64,000 nucleotides of DNA from Bacteroidota bacterium. Its GTDB lineage: Bacteria; Bacteroidota; Bacteroidia; AKYH767-A; OLB10. Where the stretch lies: positions 297,501 through 361,500 of the forward strand of contig JADJOH010000007.1 in NCBI GenBank assembly GCA_016713925.1. Reading direction: 5' to 3'. Position numbers and translations under genes: made by a program. Numbering within the stretch: position 1 is the stretch's first letter; each line of letters starts with the position of its first letter. The notes below the pieces were generated by a model that did not search any database, was not told the origin of the DNA, and worked only from the letters and a program-made list of their open reading frames with translations. Positions 45,701 to 52,777 of this stretch are shown in pieces.

Positions 45701-46129
45701 CACTGAAACCGCTACCAATGAGGAACTTGTACATCCTGTAACGATATCCGTTAAAACAACCTGATAGTTGGTTGCTTCGTTTACGGTAACTCCTGTTGGA
45801 TTTTGTAGAGAAGATGTAAAACCGGGAGGCGTTGAGGTCCATGCATAAGAAAGACCATTTGGATAAACGATTTCTAATGTCCAGGAAGTGAGTGTTCCTA
45901 CATCCTGTCCGGCATCGTCGGTCACTCTTAATGTCCAGTTCCCATTGGGGTCTCCTGACAATGTAGAGAGAAGTTCTTCAGGAATATAGTTTCCTGTTAT
46001 GGTAACGTTACCGCTTTGAGTGGTTACATTCGAAGCAGCATCATCTCTGAATACACAGTTACTATAACCATCCCCGCTTCCTCCGTTATCATTTGAAAGA
46101 CGAATAGATTGTCCGGCAATAGTACCCAC
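39734..46129 (-). CDS. Giant gene, middle part: P domain, SprB and HYR domains, about 19 MopE-like units
   Basis: This 2131-residue open piece starts inside a P-domain-like region (LSGDPNGNWTLRVTDDAGQD). Ig-like sequence follows, then three SprB-like repeats (for example ISCFGMADGSITATP...YLWSNNATT...AGTYSVTVTDNDGC) and a HYR domain (VISNCPIDI...GTTLVTYTATDNAG). Nineteen MopE-like units follow, first diverged and then near-identical. The frame is open upstream past the first Met and should join the N-terminal piece after removal of one G at about 46224-46227. It ends at an extra G near 39747 (GCAGGGGTTC for GCAGGGTTC). Confidence 0.8.
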   Translation of the reverse strand: MGTIAGQSIRLSNDNGGSGDGYSNCVFRDDAASNVTTQSGNVTITGNYIPEELLSTLSGDPNGNWTLRVTDDAGQDVGTLTSWTLEIVYPNGLSYAWTSTPPGFTSSLQNPTGVTVNEATNYQVVLTDIVTGCTSSSLVAVSVIENPSPKVIPGDTVLCNGTDFYIQVIDTGAYSGGYPVGTLLDWVNIISNQNYYDSLNVIGNGSSFQAKITLPSGCFGFSPVRTILSKAVVSNEVIKHASCNLNNGKIISTMVLGTAPFRYVWKNGLTIIRDTISYSAIDSIYDLATGNYSLDITDNYGNIVPSEPSCTGGPFSYVVNNIPPPAVTLAITNISCFGMADGSITATPNQGSAPYTYLWSNNATTEINSYLSAGTYSVTVTDNDGCTAEAQGSIIEPGVLNINLTNAEPLCTGASNGIVASSIGGGTPPFVFDWFDNLFQPIGTNDDSLFNVPAGTYHLAVTDANFCNTSSTIVVDDPPLLTAVCNPSDATCFGASDGSATINASGGRGTYSYLWSTGATTTSVSSLPAGSYLVTVTDGNGCTAQCTAIIGEPTQVGGNVSGNDVACIDGQTSVIVTGTGGTAPYTGEGSFTVGVGTHNFPIVDLNGCTGTASITINHLDVDAPVISNCPIDITQCESIVTWVAPSASDNCTLTSFVSNFNSGDAFPVGTTLVTYTATDNAGLVSTCNFNITILPTPVWYQDLDTDGFGNALVSITSCNQPVGYIADNTDCDDTQLFYADLDGDTYGAGAPVACGVASNTDCNDGNAAINPSAAEVCNGIDDNCNGLTDDGLVFVTYYADADGDGFGNLAVSVSTCDGAPVGYVIDNTDCDDAQLLYADLDGDTYGAGAPVACGVASNNDCNDAVAAINPGAAEVCNLIDDDCDGNTDEGVQLTFYADADMDSYGDPLTTVLACTAPVGYVADNTDCDDTNPAVNPAAIEVCNLIDDDCDGSIDEGVQSPFYADTDSDSYGDPLASVMACTAPLGYVADNTDCNDGNAAINPGAAEVCNGIDDNCNGLTDDGLVFVTYYADADGDGFGNLAVSVSTCDGAPVGYVIDNTDCDDAQLLYADLDGDTYGAGAPVACGVASNNDCNDAVAAINPGAAEVCNLIDDDCDGNTDEGVQLTFYADADMDSYGDPLATVLACTAPVGYVADNTDCDDTNPAVNPAAIEVCNLIDDDCDGSIDEGVQSPFYADTDSDSYGDPLASVMACTAPLGYVADNTDCNDGNAAINPGAAEVCNGIDDNCNGLTDDGLVFVTYYADADGDGFGNLAVSVSTCDGAPVGYVVDNTDCDDAQLLYADLDGDTYGAGAPVACGVASNTDCNDGNAAINPGAAEVCNGIDDNCNGLTDDGLVFVTYYADADGDGFGNLAVSVSTCDGAPVGYVVDNTDCDDAQLLYADLDGDTYGAGAPVACGVASNTDCNDGNAAINPGAAEVCNGIDDNCNGLTDDGLVFITYYADVDGDGFGNAASSVSTCDGAPAGYVVDNTDCDDAQLLYADVDGDTYGAGAPVACGVASNTDCNDNDLIINPAATEICGNFTDEDCDGFLNNGCTPYTFYADNDNDTYGDPLNSTVIFINSAPIGYVADNTDCDDNNVAVNPAATEICNLIDDDCDGLTDEGVQSPFYADTDSDTYGDPLVSVMACTAPLGYVADNTDCNDGVATINPGAAEVCNGIDDNCNGLTDDGLAFLNYYVDGDNDGYGAGAATSSCAPIAGSVLVDGDCDDNAAAVNPAATEVCNSIDDDCDGSIDEGVLLTFYADADGDSYGNAAVSVQACIAPLGYVADATDCDDNAATVNPAATEVCNNIDDNCNGLTDDGLVFLNYYVDGDNDGYGAGAATSSCAPIAGSVLVDGDCDDNAAAVNPAATEVCNSIDDDCDGSIDEGVLLTFYADADGDSYGNAAVSVQACVAPLGYVADATDCDDNTATVNPAATEVCNNIDDNCNGLTDDGLVFLNYYVDGDNDGYGAGAATSSCAPIAGSVLVDGDCDDNTAAVNPAATEVCNNIDDNCNGLTDDGLVFLNYYVDGDNDGYGAGAATSSCAPIAGSVLVDGDCDDNAAAVNPAATEVCNSIDDDCDGSIDEGVLLTFYADADGDSYGNAAVSVQACVAPLGYVADATDCDDNTATVNPCRY

Positions 46130-46190
46130 TTGATTTACACCTGCGCCTGCACCAAAGCTTCCACCCGGACGAGCCAGATAAATTTCGAGG

Positions 46191-47804
46191 TCACTGGTAT
46201 AGGTATGAGGAATATTTACAGTAACCCCTAACCTGCCATCCTGAAAGTGAAGAAGGTAAGCCTGAAGCGGAAATTAAAGAAGTTATTCCGGTTGCATTAT
46301 TGTCAATGATTGCTGTATTAGGATTTACCGTAGATGAAAAATTAGCATTGCTGGTGGCTGTTAAATTAATCAATGATCCGATACAGGGTGTTGCAACGGA
46401 GGCTCCTGCTGTTACTGAAGGAGGCCCCAATGTAAGTACACTTACTAAAACTGCATTTGAGGGTAACTGACACGAAGAAAGTCCAATTGTAGAAACAGTC
46501 ACCCGACGAAACCAGGTATTTACGCTGATACCTGCCGGTGGATCATAACTATCGCCTGTTTCACCGGGAATAGTTGAAAAACCTGCGCTTGCACTTGTAG
46601 TACTGCTTTCCCAGTAATAAGTAATGGTTCCATCTCCGGAACCTAACACATCATTTGAAATTAATGCCGGATCACCACCGGGACAAATAGTTTGTGCACC
46701 GATAATTGAACCTGCATTTACATTGATGACTGAAATGGTTGCGGTATTATTTATTGATATTGCATTTGAGCATATGGGACTGGTACCGCTTGAAAGATTT
46801 GTTATTGTAATTAGCGTATTACCGCCATTGGCAAGTGCGCTTGTAGAAAATGATCCGCTACCTGCAGTTGTGATCGTCATTGATGTAGTTGCACCGGTTG
46901 CAGAATTAGCTCCGGAAAGATCATAAGTTACTGTATACGTTCCTTCCGGTAATTCAGCAGCAGAACCACTTAAGTTAACTATTGCGGATGCACCGGAGCA
47001 TATTTCAGATCCAATTGTAACGCTACTTAAACCATATGTTGGACAAGTCCAGGTGACAATGACTCTACCATTAGCTCCCGCACCTCCTGTTTGAGATCCG
47101 AATGTTCCGGTTCTAACACCGCCTCCACCACCTCCGGGTACTGATCCCGGTAATCCGTTACCGTTCGACCCTGTTCTTCCGTTTCCGCCATTTCCTCCAC
47201 CTGAAGGAGCAATACCGCCATTGGAGGTTGATCCGTTAGCACCTGCAGCAGCTGTTCCGGCTGATGAACCACCGCCACCGCCATAGTTATTGCTGGATCC
47301 ATTTGCACCGATTCCACCTGGGAATCTGACATCACCAATTGACGCAATTGCTGATCCTCCTGAAGCACCGGAAGTTCCATTGTTACTAACTGATGAGCCA
47401 CCTTTCGCTAGTACAGAGGAGGCTGATCCAAACCAGGAATCTCCACCGGCTCCGGTTCCTGTACTACCGGTTCCAACAGTAATCGTATAGCTGGTGCCAG
47501 GAACAACAGCAAAAGCGTTGGATCGGGAATAAGCCCCTCCGCCGCCTCCACCGGTTTCAGCACCATTGAAAATTGTTGAACCGCCTTTGCCACCGCCACC
47601 CCAGCATTCCACTGTGATAGACGTAACACCCGCGGGTGCTACCCACGTGCTCGACGATGAATAGGTTTGCGAGGTCTGTGCGATGCTTGACCATGAGCTG
47701 AGAATGAAGGCAAACATCAGCAATAGATGTTGCCGGAAATGCTTCAAAGTGAATGAATTCACTACTGAGGCTTTCATAAATTTCAGAGTAGAAATAGTGT
47801 TCAT
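46191..47804 (-). CDS. Giant gene, N-terminal part: signal peptide, glycine-rich and Ig-like domains
   Basis: The first 43 residues form a long signal peptide (HLLLMFAFILSSWSSIAQ at its end). Residues about 50-255 form a glycine-rich domain opening with WVAPAGVTSITVECWGGGG and containing many GGGGG runs. Two Ig-like stretches with paired Cys follow. The frame ends VRGYCKYSSYLYQ. Removing one G from the GGGG run at about 46224-46227 instead gives VRVTVNIPHTYTSDLEIYLA, a P-domain strand that joins the next ORF. The ATG at 47804 gives 537 residues. Confidence 0.8.
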   Translation of the reverse strand: MNTISTLKFMKASVVNSFTLKHFRQHLLLMFAFILSSWSSIAQTSQTYSSSSTWVAPAGVTSITVECWGGGGKGGSTIFNGAETGGGGGGAYSRSNAFAVVPGTSYTITVGTGSTGTGAGGDSWFGSASSVLAKGGSSVSNNGTSGASGGSAIASIGDVRFPGGIGANGSSNNYGGGGGSSAGTAAAGANGSTSNGGIAPSGGGNGGNGRTGSNGNGLPGSVPGGGGGGVRTGTFGSQTGGAGANGRVIVTWTCPTYGLSSVTIGSEICSGASAIVNLSGSAAELPEGTYTVTYDLSGANSATGATTSMTITTAGSGSFSTSALANGGNTLITITNLSSGTSPICSNAISINNTATISVINVNAGSIIGAQTICPGGDPALISNDVLGSGDGTITYYWESSTTSASAGFSTIPGETGDSYDPPAGISVNTWFRRVTVSTIGLSSCQLPSNAVLVSVLTLGPPSVTAGASVATPCIGSLINLTATSNANFSSTVNPNTAIIDNNATGITSLISASGLPSSLSGWQVRGYCKYSSYLYQ

Positions 47805-47858
47805 GCGGATTTTTATTTAGCAGCAAGTTCCGATCTTAACCGAGTTCTGCTCAAAAAA

Positions 47859-47908
47859 TTTGGCAAAAGCATGCCTATCCTTTGGTAAAACATACCTAAT
47901 CTTAGGTA
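47859..47908 (-). promoter_or_regulatory. Tandem dyad repeats upstream of the giant gene (candidate operator)
   Basis: Plus-strand TTTGGCAAAAGCATGCCTAT (47859) is followed at once by TTTGGTAAAACATACCTA (47881). Within each, the inner arms match: GGCA/TGCC in the first, GGTA/TACC in the second. A perfect 16-base palindrome TACCTAATCTTAGGTA (47893-47908) adjoins. They lie 55-105 bases upstream of the giant gene's ATG. No TAnnTTTG box was found here. Confidence 0.5.
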
Positions 47909-47967
47909 GGGGGGGCGTTTGAAGGATTGTTAATTACTAATTGTTTTGAAAAATAAAATATTGAAAA

Positions 47968-48609
47968 TCAATTATTTGATTTTATGTAAAATGAACAAAT
48001 TTGTTGTAGACCACAGGTGCTACATTCAGGATTTTTAGCTTTACAAGTATAGCGTCCATGCAAAATGAGCCAATGGTGCGCCAGCGGAATATCTTCCTCC
48101 GGTATATATTTAACTAATTGCTTTTCAGTAGATAATGGAGTCTTTGCGTTAACGGTTAATCCTAACCTGGCTGAAACCCTGAAAACATGGGTGTCTACTG
48201 CCATCGCCGGCAAATCGTATACAACGGATGCAATAACATTGGCAGTTTTTCTTCCAACACCGGGAAGTTGAATAAGTTCCTCAATAGTGTAAGGAACTTC
48301 TCCTCCGAACTTTTCAACCAGCATTTGCGCCATTCCGGCAAGGTGTTTTGCCTTGTTATTGGGGTAACTGATACTCTTTATAAGTGGAAAAATATCTTCT
48401 GGTTGTGCTGTGGCCAGATGCTCGGCATCAGGAAATACATTGAAAAGTGAAGGGGTAACCATATTGACTCGTTTATCGGTACATTGTGCAGATAAGATCA
48501 CCGCAACGAGTAATTCAAAAGGATTGGTATAATACAATTCCGTTTCCGCATCGGGTCGATGTTTTTTAAAATAATTAATAAAATATTCGAATCTTTCCTT
48601 TCTGGTCAT
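47968..48609 (-). CDS. nth: Endonuclease III
   Basis: This bifunctional DNA glycosylase/AP lyase acts on oxidised pyrimidines. The helix-hairpin-helix and catalytic Lys are in LPGVGRKTANVIAS, and the catalytic Asp is in MAVDTHVFRVS. The C-terminal 4Fe-4S ligands are spaced C-x6-C-x2-C-x5-C (CKAKNPECSTCGLQQIC). The ATG at 48609 (MTRKERFEYF) was chosen; the longer frame from 48648 would run through a terminator hairpin. Third in line after an ECF sigma factor and a small protein. Confidence 0.95.
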   Translation of the reverse strand: MTRKERFEYFINYFKKHRPDAETELYYTNPFELLVAVILSAQCTDKRVNMVTPSLFNVFPDAEHLATAQPEDIFPLIKSISYPNNKAKHLAGMAQMLVEKFGGEVPYTIEELIQLPGVGRKTANVIASVVYDLPAMAVDTHVFRVSARLGLTVNAKTPLSTEKQLVKYIPEEDIPLAHHWLILHGRYTCKAKNPECSTCGLQQICSFYIKSNN

Positions 48610-48617
48610 AAATAGAA

Positions 48618-48648
48618 ATGCCGCCTGTAAAGTTATTACAAGCGGCAT
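48618..48648 (-). terminator. Hairpin after the small protein gene, before nth
   Basis: A 13-base stem (ATGCCGCTTGTAA / TTACAGGCGGCAT on the minus strand, one G-U) with a 5-base loop is followed by TTTCT. It would end or reduce transcription from the sigma-factor unit into nth. Confidence 0.65.
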
Positions 48649-48666
48649 AATTTCTTTATTCTTTTT

Positions 48667-48903
48667 TTAAACCCGCTGCAAGGGAGCTGTCAGGTTTGCA
48701 TAGGCCATTATGGTCGCAATGCTTTTCGGAGAAGCATTCATTAAAGTGCGGTCTATCAAATCCCGCGCGGCAATGAGGTTGCTAAACTCCTCTTCAACTT
48801 CAACGTGATTATCGATGGCTTTTTGAACCATTACTGTATCCGACATCTCCGTTTCATTGTAAAGGTAAAGAATAAGTTGATCAAGTGTAACCGTCTCGTT
48901 CAT
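48667..48903 (-). CDS. Small protein of unknown function next to ECF sigma factor
   Basis: From the ATG at 48903 this is 78 residues: acidic, mainly helical, no membrane segment (MNETVTLDQLILYLYNETEM...). Earlier in-frame ATGs at 48918 and 48927 are possible starts. It lies about 55 bases after the sigma gene on the same strand, so it might regulate that sigma factor, but it does not resemble the anti-sigma proteins I know. Confidence 0.6.
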   Translation of the reverse strand: MNETVTLDQLILYLYNETEMSDTVMVQKAIDNHVEVEEEFSNLIAARDLIDRTLMNASPKSIATIMAYANLTAPLQRV

Positions 48904-48958
48904 AGGCGTTATATACATTTTTAACACTCTATTAACGATAAATTTTCCGGCGTATTGT

Positions 48959-49543
48959 TTAACGGGTTAAAACAAGTTGTTTTTCATTAATTAATTTTCT
49001 CAAATTAATAAGGGCATAGCGCATTCTACCAAGAGAGGTATTAATACTCACATGTGTACAATCCGCTATCTCTTTGAAACTCATATTAGCAAAGTGTCGC
49101 ATAATCACCACCTCCCGCTGATCATAAGGAAGTTCTTCGATCAGTCTTCGAACATCGACCTGAATTTGCTCCTCTATCATTTTATCCTCAATGTTTCCAT
49201 CTTCTAAAGGAATGGTATCAAAAACACTGTACTCATCCGTGTCATATACCATTGGCATTCTTTTCAAACTCCTGAAATGGTCAATGACGAGATTATGGGC
49301 AATACGTAGCACCCAGGAAATAAATTTCCCTTCTTCGTTATAATTTCCTGATCTGAGTGTGTTTATGACTTTAATAAACGTTTCCTGAAAAATGTCATCG
49401 GATAGCTCTTTGTCCTTTACCAGCAGATAAATACTGGTAAAAATTTTACGTTCATGTCGCAGAATTAACTCCTGCAGTGTAGCTTCATTTCCTTTGAGAA
49501 ATTCAGATACTAGTTCCTGGTCGGTTTTCTTTACTTTACACAT
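48959..49543 (-). CDS. RNA polymerase sigma factor, ECF subfamily
   Basis: The 194 residues include the sigma2 region (about 20-95, with DIFQETFIKVINTL for core and -10 contact and GKFISWVLRIAHNLVIDHFR). The sigma4 region follows (about 130-185, with LPYDQREVVIMRHFANMSFKEIA and a helix-turn-helix ending VSINTSLGRMRYAL). There is no extra C-terminal domain and no adjacent membrane anti-sigma gene. A strong Bacteroidota promoter lies 158 bases upstream. Targets are unknown. Confidence 0.93.
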   Translation of the reverse strand: MCKVKKTDQELVSEFLKGNEATLQELILRHERKIFTSIYLLVKDKELSDDIFQETFIKVINTLRSGNYNEEGKFISWVLRIAHNLVIDHFRSLKRMPMVYDTDEYSVFDTIPLEDGNIEDKMIEEQIQVDVRRLIEELPYDQREVVIMRHFANMSFKEIADCTHVSINTSLGRMRYALINLRKLINEKQLVLTR

Positions 49544-49700
49544 AGTTCTTTCCCCTTTGAATTGGTTTGGATGAATTAAACTGGTAGGGTTATGTGTAGA
49601 GTTTTCGACCTATAGGCTATCTTTTGTTGTTGGACAGAGTTATATTAAACTGTTAACGCAAAATAAAGTTGTGTATTGTGTACGCACCTTTATTATTAAT

Positions 49701-49732
49701 CAAATATACAAACATTATCTCCTATTCCCAAA
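49701..49732 (-). promoter_or_regulatory. Bacteroidota promoter for the ECF sigma gene
   Basis: The minus strand reads TTTG (49732-49729), a 20-base spacer, then TATATTTG (49708-49701). This is a full match to TTTG-19/21-TAnnTTTG and the best promoter match in the window. Confidence 0.6.
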
Positions 49733-49826
49733 AATAATTCCTGATTGAATGATTATTTTTAGTTTTTTACAGCTTTCTGACGAACCTGCTTCGGTTGAAT
49801 CTATAATTTAGCAGAGAATCCTTACT

Positions 49827-50927
49827 ATGAAAAAACTCACTCTGCTTGTCGTTAATTTATTAATAATTAGTCAATTATCTTTTTCGCAAACACCCGCCAC
49901 CCCAACTCCGGAATTTGATAAGAGCACCTTATTATATAAAGGAGAGGAAAAGCATTTATCAAATGTGAAACAACTCACCTTTGGAGGCGATAACGCTGAA
50001 GCGTATTTCAGCTTTGACAGTAAGAGCATTACTTTTCAGAATACATATAAAGAATGGGGAAATAGTTGCGATCAGATCTACTATTTTAAATTGGCAGATA
50101 CCGATATGAAAGCGGGACCTCCCCAGCTGATCAGCACCGGAAAAGGCAGAACTACCTGCGCCTATTTTTTGCCGGGTGACTCCCTCATATTATATGCATC
50201 GACTCATGAGGGTGAAGAGGCTTGTCCGGCATTACCTGCAAAGAGGGAAGATGGTAAATACGTTTGGGCCATTTATCCCGATTTTGATATTTATGTTGCT
50301 GATTTAACCGGTAAGGTGAAAATGAAATTGACCAATGAACCGGGTTATGATGCAGAAGGTACTGTATCTCCGGATGGCAAAAAGATTGTCTTTACCAGTA
50401 TGAGATCCGGTGATCTGGAATTGTATACCATGGATGTAGACGGGAAAAATGTAAAACAGGTGACCAGTGAATTGGGCTATGATGGTGGCGCTTTCTTTTC
50501 TCCGGATAGTAAGAAACTTATCTTCCGCGCCTCACGTCCAACAACCGAAGAAGAAGTGGCTACCTATAAAGCCTTACTCGAAGAAAACCTCGTTCAGCCC
50601 ACACATATGGAGTTGTATGTATGTAATGTCGATGGGTCTGATATGAAGAAAATAACGAATTTGCCGAATGCCAGTTGGGCCCCTTTCTTTCATCCTTCCG
50701 GTAAACAAATTATCTTTTCATCGAATCATGCTTCAAAAAGAGGATTGCCTTTTAATCTCTGGATGGTAGATCTTGAAGGTAAAAATCTTCGTCAGATTAC
50801 ATTTGATAGTATGTTTGATGCATTTCCTATGTTTTCACCCGATGGAAAAAAATTGATTTTCTCTTCTAATCGTAATAACAACGGGACCAAGGATACTAAT
50901 TTATTTATCGCTGACTGGAACGATTAG
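49827..50927 (+). CDS. Secreted TolB-like beta-propeller (PD40 repeats)
   Basis: The 366 residues have a signal peptide (1-20, ending LSFSQ) and then at least five WD40-like PD40 blades. These have the recurrent pattern P-D-G-K-K-I-V-F-T-S (SPDGKKIVFTSMRSGDLELY, SPDSKKLIFRAS, HPSGKQIIFSSN, SPDGKKLIFSSN). A lone propeller without the OmpA or peptidase domain often fused in Bacteroidota suggests a periplasmic scaffold or binding protein. The partner is unknown. It is divergent from the sigma gene. Confidence 0.85.
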   Translation: MKKLTLLVVNLLIISQLSFSQTPATPTPEFDKSTLLYKGEEKHLSNVKQLTFGGDNAEAYFSFDSKSITFQNTYKEWGNSCDQIYYFKLADTDMKAGPPQLISTGKGRTTCAYFLPGDSLILYASTHEGEEACPALPAKREDGKYVWAIYPDFDIYVADLTGKVKMKLTNEPGYDAEGTVSPDGKKIVFTSMRSGDLELYTMDVDGKNVKQVTSELGYDGGAFFSPDSKKLIFRASRPTTEEEVATYKALLEENLVQPTHMELYVCNVDGSDMKKITNLPNASWAPFFHPSGKQIIFSSNHASKRGLPFNLWMVDLEGKNLRQITFDSMFDAFPMFSPDGKKLIFSSNRNNNGTKDTNLFIADWND

Positions 50928-50952
50928 ACGGAAATCTGGAAAATAGAAATCA

Positions 50953-52590
50953 CTACTTTTTACGAACTGATTTGAGTGTGATCAGATTCATCGGATTCAT
51001 GTTTAATCCTTCAATATTGTTTTGGGTCAATCGAAGGACTTTGTCATAGTATAAAATAATTACCGGAGATTCAACCATCATCATAGCGTCCATCTCGTGA
51101 TATATACGCTCTCGTTCACCTGATATTGGAGTTCTCATGGCCTTATTATATAAGGAGTCGAAACGGGGATTGGAGTAATGCGTGTAATTGGGTCCGACAG
51201 GCGCTTTGTTCGTGGATCTGAATAAGGAAAGATAATTTTCTGCATCTGCATAGTCACCAATCCAGGATCCCCGAAAAAAGGATAATTGTTGTTTGGATAC
51301 CATCTGTCGATGTTGGGCTGCCTGATTGATCTCGAGTTTTATTTTGATTCCGAGATCCGCCAGTTGTCCCTGCATGTATTCACATAAATCCTGATAGGCG
51401 TGAGTAGTACTCATGGTAATTTCAGGTAAGCCTTTGCCGTTAGGATAACCGGCTTCTGCCAGTAATGCTGCTGCTTTTGTGGGTTGGTAGTCGTAACCAA
51501 CGTTGGACATTTCTTCAAAACCGGGCATTCCTAAAGGGACAATTCCACCTGTACCGGGTGTGGCCATTCCATTTCTTAAATAGCGAATCATCTTTACCCT
51601 GTCAAAGCCATAGTTGATTGCTTTCCGTATGCGTATATCATTCAATGGATTGTTCAGCATTCCGGGTAATTCCTTATCCATTAAAATTCCCAGATATTCT
51701 GTATTCAGATAAGGTGACGTTTCCATTCTGAACTTCCCCTGATATTTAGGTCGTAATGTTCCGTTATTGGTGAGCAAGTCGTCTTTATAGCTCGCATCTA
51801 ATCCGGAAATGAGATCAAGTTTGCCTTTTAAGAATTCCATGAAAGCACTTTGCTTATCATTGATAAAAGATATCATAACGGCATCTAAATAAGGGAGCTT
51901 AATTCCATCTGCATCCCTTTCAAAATAATTTTCATGGCGATGGAGGATCAACGCAGATCTTTCTATCCAGTCATGAAAAACAAAGGGGCCTGTTCCAACA
52001 GGATTTCTCCGGAAGTCCTTTCCATATTTTGAAACGATCTCCTTTGGTACAACCGCACAATAGGCAGAACCAAGAAGTCCCAATAAGGGGGGGAATGCTT
52101 TTTCAAGATAAATGCTAAAGGTGCTATCATTTTCAGCAACAAAACCATCAACTCTATTTTGAGAATTCCTCCTCACTGATTGGAAAACCCATGAACCCGG
52201 AGAGGCTGTTTTTTCATCACAAATTCTATTGAAGCTGAAAACGAAATCATCGGCTATGACGATCCTGTTTTTTTCCAAAATGGGGTGATCATGAAATTGT
52301 ACGTCCTGTTTCAAGTGAAAGGTGTATTTCATCCCATCCTCACTGACTTCCCATAGCCGTGCAATACATGGAGTCGGCTGTAACTGATCGTTTAGTTGAA
52401 CCAGCCCATTGAAAAGCTGATTACATGCCCAGATATTCGCCTGATTATTTGCAAAGGCCGGATCAAGTGATGTGATTCCCGCAGATTCATTGTATCGGAA
52501 TACCTCTTTATTTAATTTCTCCTTTCCGGGGCCAGTGCATGAAGTAAGCATCTGAAATAAAAGAAGAAAGAAGAGTAGCCGATGTGACAT
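50953..52590 (-). CDS. ABC-type oligopeptide-like substrate-binding lipoprotein (SBP family 5)
   Basis: The 545-residue protein has a lipoprotein signal with lipobox LTSC (Cys about 18). Family 5 features follow: SLDPAFANNQANIWACNQLF, the LWEVSEDGMKYTFHLKQDVQFHD motif near residue 95, ADDFVFSFNRI, GTGPFVFHDW and RKAINYGFDR. These proteins deliver peptides, nickel or opines to DppBC/OppBC permeases, but no permease genes are nearby, so the partner must lie elsewhere. A TATTTTTG box sits five bases before the ATG. Confidence 0.9.
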   Translation of the reverse strand: MSHRLLFFLLLFQMLTSCTGPGKEKLNKEVFRYNESAGITSLDPAFANNQANIWACNQLFNGLVQLNDQLQPTPCIARLWEVSEDGMKYTFHLKQDVQFHDHPILEKNRIVIADDFVFSFNRICDEKTASPGSWVFQSVRRNSQNRVDGFVAENDSTFSIYLEKAFPPLLGLLGSAYCAVVPKEIVSKYGKDFRRNPVGTGPFVFHDWIERSALILHRHENYFERDADGIKLPYLDAVMISFINDKQSAFMEFLKGKLDLISGLDASYKDDLLTNNGTLRPKYQGKFRMETSPYLNTEYLGILMDKELPGMLNNPLNDIRIRKAINYGFDRVKMIRYLRNGMATPGTGGIVPLGMPGFEEMSNVGYDYQPTKAAALLAEAGYPNGKGLPEITMSTTHAYQDLCEYMQGQLADLGIKIKLEINQAAQHRQMVSKQQLSFFRGSWIGDYADAENYLSLFRSTNKAPVGPNYTHYSNPRFDSLYNKAMRTPISGERERIYHEMDAMMMVESPVIILYYDKVLRLTQNNIEGLNMNPMNLITLKSVRKK

Positions 52591-52595
52591 TGCTG

Positions 52596-52603
52596 CAAAA
52601 ATA
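52596..52603 (-). promoter_or_regulatory. -7 box abutting the binding-lipoprotein start
   Basis: TATTTTTG on the minus strand (TAnnTTTG), five bases before the ATG at 52590, suggesting a leaderless or near-leaderless transcript. Confidence 0.35.
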
Positions 52604-52762
52604 TCATTATTATATAAGGAGATGGTTATATTTCCCTTACTTCTATATCAAGTCACTTAAATATTATAGATGATTGAAAGTCAGAGTGTAAATGATGCTT
52701 TTTGCAAGGATTTCATGGTTTCCGGAAATCCATATAAATCGAAAGATGCAGCCTAATATCAT

Positions 52763-52770
52763 TACCTTTG
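52763..52770 (+). promoter_or_regulatory. -7 box abutting the mtaB start
   Basis: TACCTTTG (TAnnTTTG) ends seven bases before the mtaB ATG at 52778; transcription would start at about the start codon. Confidence 0.4.
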
Positions 52771-52777
52771 CCGACTT

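Larger units (their letters stand above)
31894..47804 (-). pseudogene. Giant multidomain T9SS cargo gene, multiple frame breaks
   Basis: The whole stretch reads as one gene of about 5,300 codons. In order it encodes a signal peptide (1 to about 43), a glycine-rich domain, Ig-like domains, a subtilisin-like P domain (46.2-45.85 kb) and three SprB-like repeats (about 45.15-44.45 kb). A HYR domain follows (about 44.25-44.05 kb), then about fifty MopE-like units (44.04-33.26 kb), PKD-like domains and a T9SS type A sorting domain. Domain order stays coherent across every break, no new start signals appear, and a terminator follows the stop. It is predicted to be an exported, metal- or calcium-binding surface fibre or adhesin. 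Whether the breaks are real is discussed in the findings. Confidence 0.75.
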
